Below, one piece after another: positions 60,367 to 64,000 of a stretch of 64,000 nucleotides of DNA. Below the pieces are notes generated by a model. It made no database searches. It saw only the letters and a program-made list of their open reading frames with translations, and was not told where the DNA came from. The stretch comes from an uncultured Collinsella sp. (GTDB lineage: Bacteria > Actinomycetota > Coriobacteriia > Coriobacteriales > Coriobacteriaceae): assembly GCA_900542175.1 (NCBI GenBank), contig UQNC01000004.1, positions 1 through 64,000 on the forward strand, read 5' to 3'. Position 1 is the stretch's first letter, and each line of letters opens with the position of its first letter. Made by a program: the position numbers and the translations under genes.

Positions 60367-61242
60367 ATGGATTGCCCGGTCACCGCTCGTCCCACCGTTA
60401 TCGTTATCTCCGACTCGCTCGGCGATACCGCTTGTGAGGTGGTGCTTGCGGCGTCCGGGCAATTTGATGAAGGGGCTTTTCGCGTTTTGCGCCTGCCCAA
60501 GGTGACCTCCGTGGAGCAGGTCAAGTCATTTGTGGGGCCGCGCGTCGATGCCGACCATCGCGATGTCGCCGTGTTCCATACCATTGTCGATCCGGCGCTT
60601 CGCGCCCGCGTGCTCGATTACCTGGGTATGCTGCATATCCGTTCGGTCGACCTGATCGGCCCGACGCTTGCCGTGCTGTCGTCGCTCATCGGTGTGCCGC
60701 CCAAGTGCGTTGCGGGCGTGATTCACAAGACCGATGACCGCTATTTCCATCGTATCGAGGCCATGGAGTATTTCGTTGAGCACGATGACGGGCGCGGTTG
60801 CGACGATCTGTCGGGTGCCGATATCGTGCTGCTGGGTGTGTCGCGTACATCCAAGACGCCGCTGTCGATGTATTTAGCCTATCAGGGCTACAAGGTCGCC
60901 AATGTCCCACTGGCGCATGGCATGGAGCCGCCGAAGTCGATTTACGAGGTTGACCCGATGCGGTTGTTTGGTCTGATCTCGACCGTCGATGTGATTTCCG
61001 AAATTCGCGATAGTCGCTTGGGCGATGACTACGCCCGTGCCGTTGCCGGCTCCTATGCCGAGCCCGAGAGTGTGCGCAGCGAGCTTGAGGAAGCCCGTGC
61101 CCTCATGAAGCGCCTAGGCTGCTTTGTGGTGCGTACCGATGGCAAGGCCATCGAGGAAAGCGCTGCCGAGATCATTAGCCACTTGGAGGAAATCCAAGAT
61201 GCCCGTGCCCGCCGCGCCGCCCCCCGAGCCCAGCAAAGCTAG
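60367..61242 (+). CDS. ppsR: Pyruvate phosphate dikinase regulatory protein (bifunctional kinase/pyrophosphorylase)
   Basis: ATG 60367 has AAAGGAG upstream. The protein has 291 residues, the DUF299 family. It has VISDSLGDTACEVVLAA near the start and the P-loop GVSRTSKTPLSMYLAYQGYK (about residues 157-176). By family it uses ADP to phosphorylate, and phosphate to dephosphorylate, a Thr beside the catalytic His of PPDK, switching PPDK off and on. ppdK lies 297 bases downstream on the same strand, which supports this partner. It follows glyS closely. Confidence 0.95.
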   Translation: MDCPVTARPTVIVISDSLGDTACEVVLAASGQFDEGAFRVLRLPKVTSVEQVKSFVGPRVDADHRDVAVFHTIVDPALRARVLDYLGMLHIRSVDLIGPTLAVLSSLIGVPPKCVAGVIHKTDDRYFHRIEAMEYFVEHDDGRGCDDLSGADIVLLGVSRTSKTPLSMYLAYQGYKVANVPLAHGMEPPKSIYEVDPMRLFGLISTVDVISEIRDSRLGDDYARAVAGSYAEPESVRSELEEARALMKRLGCFVVRTDGKAIEESAAEIISHLEEIQDARARRAAPRAQQS

Positions 61243-61379
61243 CTTATTGGGGTAGCTAAAAATGCCCGTCTCTAAAAGACTACCTAAAAATAATGCACGA
61301 TATTGGTAAAGCGATTTAGCAATAAACTAGCATTTGACCTGCAAGCATCTTGCATTGGTATCTTCATAAGGTAACCAAC

Positions 61380-61417
61380 TTTACCTACCGTTTACCGCCA
61401 TATTTACCACGTTTACC
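61380..61417 (+). promoter_or_regulatory. Four tandem TTTACC repeats, putative operator array
   Basis: TTTACC occurs at 61380, 61391, 61403 and 61412, spaced 11, 12 and 9 bases, so roughly on one DNA face. A related GGTAA lies at 61370 and a GGTAAA at about 61310. The array ends ~42 bases before the ppdK -10. Confidence 0.55.
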
Positions 61418-61458
61418 AACCCCCGCGCCCTCTGCGCAAGCCCGCCCAAAACCCGCCG

Positions 61459-61464
61459 TATAGT
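61459..61464 (+). promoter_or_regulatory. -10 hexamer for ppdK
   Basis: TATAGT, about 76 bases before the GTG start. The matching -35 position is GC-rich and not consensus, as expected for an activator-dependent promoter. Confidence 0.45.
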
Positions 61465-61539
61465 ACCCTCACGGCTCGCATTCGGCGGGTCGATTCGTTA
61501 CCACGGTCGTGCGCGTAAGTGCATGGAAGGGGAAGTATC

Positions 61540-64000
61540 GTGAGCGATTGCAAGAGGGTTTACCGTTTTGGAACCGACGCCCAGGGCACCTGTGTCACTG
61601 AGGGCGACAAATCCATGAACTTCGTGCTTGGCGGCAAAGGCGCAAACCTTGCCGAGATGAGCCGCATCGGTCTGCCGGTTCCCGGTGGCTTTACCATTAC
61701 CTGCCAGACTTGCGTCGAGTACTCCGGTGCCGGCAATGTGTGGCCCGAGGGCGCACTCGATGAGATCGTTGCCGCTGAGGCCGACCTCGAGGCCCGCTGC
61801 GGCAAAAAGCTCGGCGATGCCTCCGATCCGCTGCTCGTGTCGGTTCGCTCGGGCGCTCCGTTCTCCATGCCCGGCATGATGGACACGGTCCTCAACCTGG
61901 GCCTCAACGACGATTCCGTCCGGGGCCTTATCGCCCAGACGCAAAACCCGCGTTTTGCCTGGGACAGCTACCGTCGCTTTATCCAGATGTTCTCCAACGT
62001 CGTCATGGGCGTCGACGCCGACCTATTCGAGAACGCCCTGACCCAGGCCCGCCTGGTCGCCGGCGTTCGTGTCGATTCCGAGCTTTCGGCCGAGGACCTG
62101 CAGGAGCTCGTCGAGACCTTTAAGGGCATCTTCTCCGAGAACGTCGAGGCGACCCTGTATCCCGAGCTCGAGGTCGCTGACGGCAAGCCCGTCTTCCCGC
62201 ACGACCCGGAGCTTCAGCTGCGCCTTGCCATCCAGGCCGTCTTTGGCAGCTGGATGAACGAGCGCGCCTGCATCTACCGCAAACAGCACGGCATCTCCGA
62301 CGAGCTCGGTACTGCCGTCAACGTCCAAGCCATGGCCTTTGGCAACAAGGGGGAGACCTCTGCGACCGGCGTCGCCTTTACGCGCAACCCGGCCGACGGC
62401 ACTAAGGAGTTCTACGGTGACTTTCTGGTCAACGCCCAGGGCGAGGACGTCGTCGCCGGCATCCGCAACACCGAGCCCATCGCCGACCTCAAGACCACCC
62501 CAGGCCTCGAGTCCGCAGGCGAGGAGCTCGAGCGCGTGTTCCTGACGCTCGAGGATCATTACCGCGATATGTGCGATATCGAGTTCACCATCGAGCAGGG
62601 CAAGCTCTGGATGCTCCAGACCCGCGTGGGCAAGCGCACCGCCACTGCCGCCCTGCGCATTGCTATCGAAATGGTCGAGGAGGGCCTGATCACCCGCGAG
62701 GAGGCTGTGAGCCGCATCGATCCCGCGCAGCTCGACCAACTCCTGCACCCGCAGTTCGACGCCTCCAAGAAGTACGAGGCCTTGGCCAGCGGCCTTAACG
62801 CCAGCCCTGGTGCCGCCGTGGGCGAGGTCGTGTTCTCGAGTGATGACGCCGTCGCGCGTTCCGCCGAGGGCCACAAGGTCATTCTGGTCCGCTGGGAGAC
62901 CAACCCCGACGACCTGAAGGGCATGGTCGCCGCCGAGGGCATCCTGACCAGCCATGGCGGCAAGACGAGCCATGCCGCCGTTATCGCCCGCGGCATGGGT
63001 ACGCCCTGCGTCTGCGGTGTCGAGCGCTTCCATATCGACGCTGCCGAGAAGGTCGTGCACATCGAGGGCAGCGACCGCGTGCTGCGCGAGGGTGATGTCA
63101 TCTCCATCGACGGCACCCAGGGTATCGTCGTCGACGGCGCGGTCGACCTGGTCTCTGCAGAGCTCACCGGCGACCTGGACACCATCCTGTCCTGGGCCGA
63201 TGAGATCCGTTTGGACGAGACCGACGGTCACGCCAACCACGTGCGCGTCAACGCCGACAACCCCGAGGATGCCGAGCTCGCTCTTGAGTTTGGCGCCGAG
63301 GCCATCGGTCTGTGCCGCACCGAGCACATGTTCCTGGGCGATCGCAAGAACATCATCCAGAGCTTTATCCTGTCCGACGATGAGGCCGTGAAGCAGCAGG
63401 CCCTGGCCGACCTGCTCAAGGTTCAGACCGAGGACTTCCTGGCGATGTTCAAGACCATGTCCGGTCGCGATGTGGTCGTCCGCCTGCTCGATCCGCCGCT
63501 TCATGAGTTCCTGGATAATCCTCGCGAGCTCGAGGTCGCCATCACCAAGAAGGAGGCCGCCGGCGCTCCCGAGGAGGAGCTCACTGCCCTGCGCGCCCGC
63601 CTGCGTCGCATTGACGGCATGGTCGAGTCCAACCCCATGCTGGGCTTGCGCGGCGTGCGCCTGTCCGTCGTCTTTAGCGATCTGCCTCTCATGCAGGTTC
63701 GCGCCGTCGCCACGGCTGCTGCCCGCCTTATCAAGGAGGGCGTCGACCCGCGCCCCGAGATCATGGTTCCGCTCGTCTCCATCACGGCCGAGCATGTTCA
63801 GACCCGCGAGGTCATTGAGCGCGTAATCGCCGAGGTTTCCGCTGAAGAGGGCGTTGAGCTCAACATTCCCGTGGGCACGATGCTCGAGCTGCCGCGCGCC
63901 TGCATGGTCGCCGACGAGATCGCCCATCACGCAGATTTCTTCTGCTTTGGCACCAACGACCTCACCCAGACGACCTTTGGCTTCTCGCGCGACGACGCCG
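61540..64000 (+). CDS. ppdK: Pyruvate, phosphate dikinase (3' partial)
   Basis: The start is GTG 61540, with GGAAGGGGAAG upstream. 820 residues are visible of a family length near 880-900; the gene runs off the right edge. The ATP-grasp domain starts NFVLGGKGANLAEMSRIGLP, with RSGAPFSMPGMMDTVLNLGL. The swivelling His domain has GGKTSHAAVIARGMGTPCVC with the catalytic His and the neighbouring Thr that PpsR targets. The PEP/pyruvate barrel shows GLCRTEHMF, NPMLGLRG and FFCFGTNDLTQTTFGFSRDD. It interconverts pyruvate, ATP and phosphate with PEP, AMP and PPi. Confidence 0.97.
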   Translation, partial: MSDCKRVYRFGTDAQGTCVTEGDKSMNFVLGGKGANLAEMSRIGLPVPGGFTITCQTCVEYSGAGNVWPEGALDEIVAAEADLEARCGKKLGDASDPLLVSVRSGAPFSMPGMMDTVLNLGLNDDSVRGLIAQTQNPRFAWDSYRRFIQMFSNVVMGVDADLFENALTQARLVAGVRVDSELSAEDLQELVETFKGIFSENVEATLYPELEVADGKPVFPHDPELQLRLAIQAVFGSWMNERACIYRKQHGISDELGTAVNVQAMAFGNKGETSATGVAFTRNPADGTKEFYGDFLVNAQGEDVVAGIRNTEPIADLKTTPGLESAGEELERVFLTLEDHYRDMCDIEFTIEQGKLWMLQTRVGKRTATAALRIAIEMVEEGLITREEAVSRIDPAQLDQLLHPQFDASKKYEALASGLNASPGAAVGEVVFSSDDAVARSAEGHKVILVRWETNPDDLKGMVAAEGILTSHGGKTSHAAVIARGMGTPCVCGVERFHIDAAEKVVHIEGSDRVLREGDVISIDGTQGIVVDGAVDLVSAELTGDLDTILSWADEIRLDETDGHANHVRVNADNPEDAELALEFGAEAIGLCRTEHMFLGDRKNIIQSFILSDDEAVKQQALADLLKVQTEDFLAMFKTMSGRDVVVRLLDPPLHEFLDNPRELEVAITKKEAAGAPEEELTALRARLRRIDGMVESNPMLGLRGVRLSVVFSDLPLMQVRAVATAAARLIKEGVDPRPEIMVPLVSITAEHVQTREVIERVIAEVSAEEGVELNIPVGTMLELPRACMVADEIAHHADFFCFGTNDLTQTTFGFSRDDA

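Larger units (their letters stand above)
61243..61539. other. Regulatory gap between ppsR and ppdK
   Basis: 297 bases without a gene. The left 140 bases are AT-rich; then come four TTTACC repeats, a C-rich GC block, a -10 hexamer and a ~70-base 5' leader (listed separately). GCAAGCATCTTGC at 61351-61363 can form a small hairpin. Confidence 0.6.

Noticed and set aside
62023..63930. 635-codon open frame on the minus strand
   Set aside because: It lies exactly opposite ppdK and mirrors its GC-rich codons. It has no Shine-Dalgarno and no recognisable domain.
1..64000. CRISPR arrays, prophage, rRNA genes, replication origin
   Set aside because: No regularly spaced repeats, phage structural genes, rRNA sequence or DnaA-box cluster were seen.

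Overview
The window is a piece of a bacterial chromosome, most likely from a coriobacterium close to Collinsella. This placement is an inference. It rests on the GC-rich, C/G-ending codons of the housekeeping genes, frequent GTG and TTG starts behind good Shine-Dalgarno sites, one long aro operon with an aroE-aroK fusion, the adjacent ppsR and ppdK genes, and surface proteins built from choline-binding-type (GW) repeats. No 16S gene or marker search was available.

Bases 1-22932 are an accessory cell-surface locus. It opens with two wall proteins that share repeats but carry different enzymes (NlpC/P60 and L,D-transpeptidase). Then come a flippase, a LicD phosphotransferase, a GT4 glycosyltransferase, an IS256-type transposase wreck, a lone rfbB, a GT2/DUF2304 pair, a large DUF6541-type membrane protein, two acyltransferases (one frameshifted), three more GT2 enzymes, a Wzm/Wzt-type ABC exporter, tRNA-Arg(TCT), a glycerol-3-phosphate cytidylyltransferase, a second LicD and glf. 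Most of this block is AT-rich, but rfbB, glf and the GT2 at 17147-18100 are conspicuously GC-rich, so the locus looks assembled from several sources. Together the genes suggest a surface glycan containing galactofuranose and acyl and phospho-alcohol substituents, with two possible export routes.

Bases 23097-24547 hold a translationally coupled pair on the minus strand: a DUF4869-like protein and a P-loop ATPase with a possible TOPRIM-like C-terminal half. This is the best candidate here for an undescribed system.

Bases 24678-33139 (minus strand) are a complete chorismate/Phe/Tyr operon, aroF-tyrA-aroB-aroA-aroC-pheA-aroE/K-aroQ. Its leader carries a probable leaderless 20-codon ORF and an intrinsic terminator upstream of aroF, which looks like attenuation. 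tRNA-Arg(CCG), with its own promoter and terminator, follows.

Bases 33497-64000 are core genes: a CtpE-like P-type ATPase, a zinc-ribbon membrane protein, a cyclophilin, a TPR protein, the rod-shape operon (mreBCD, PBP2, rodA, DUF697), the radical SAM/DUF2344 pair, rplU-rpmA-obg-nadD-yqeK-rsfS, dinB (minus), rpsP-khpA-rimM-trmD-lepB, glyQ-glyS, ppsR, and ppdK, which runs off the right edge. Four phased TTTACC repeats lie upstream of the ppdK promoter.
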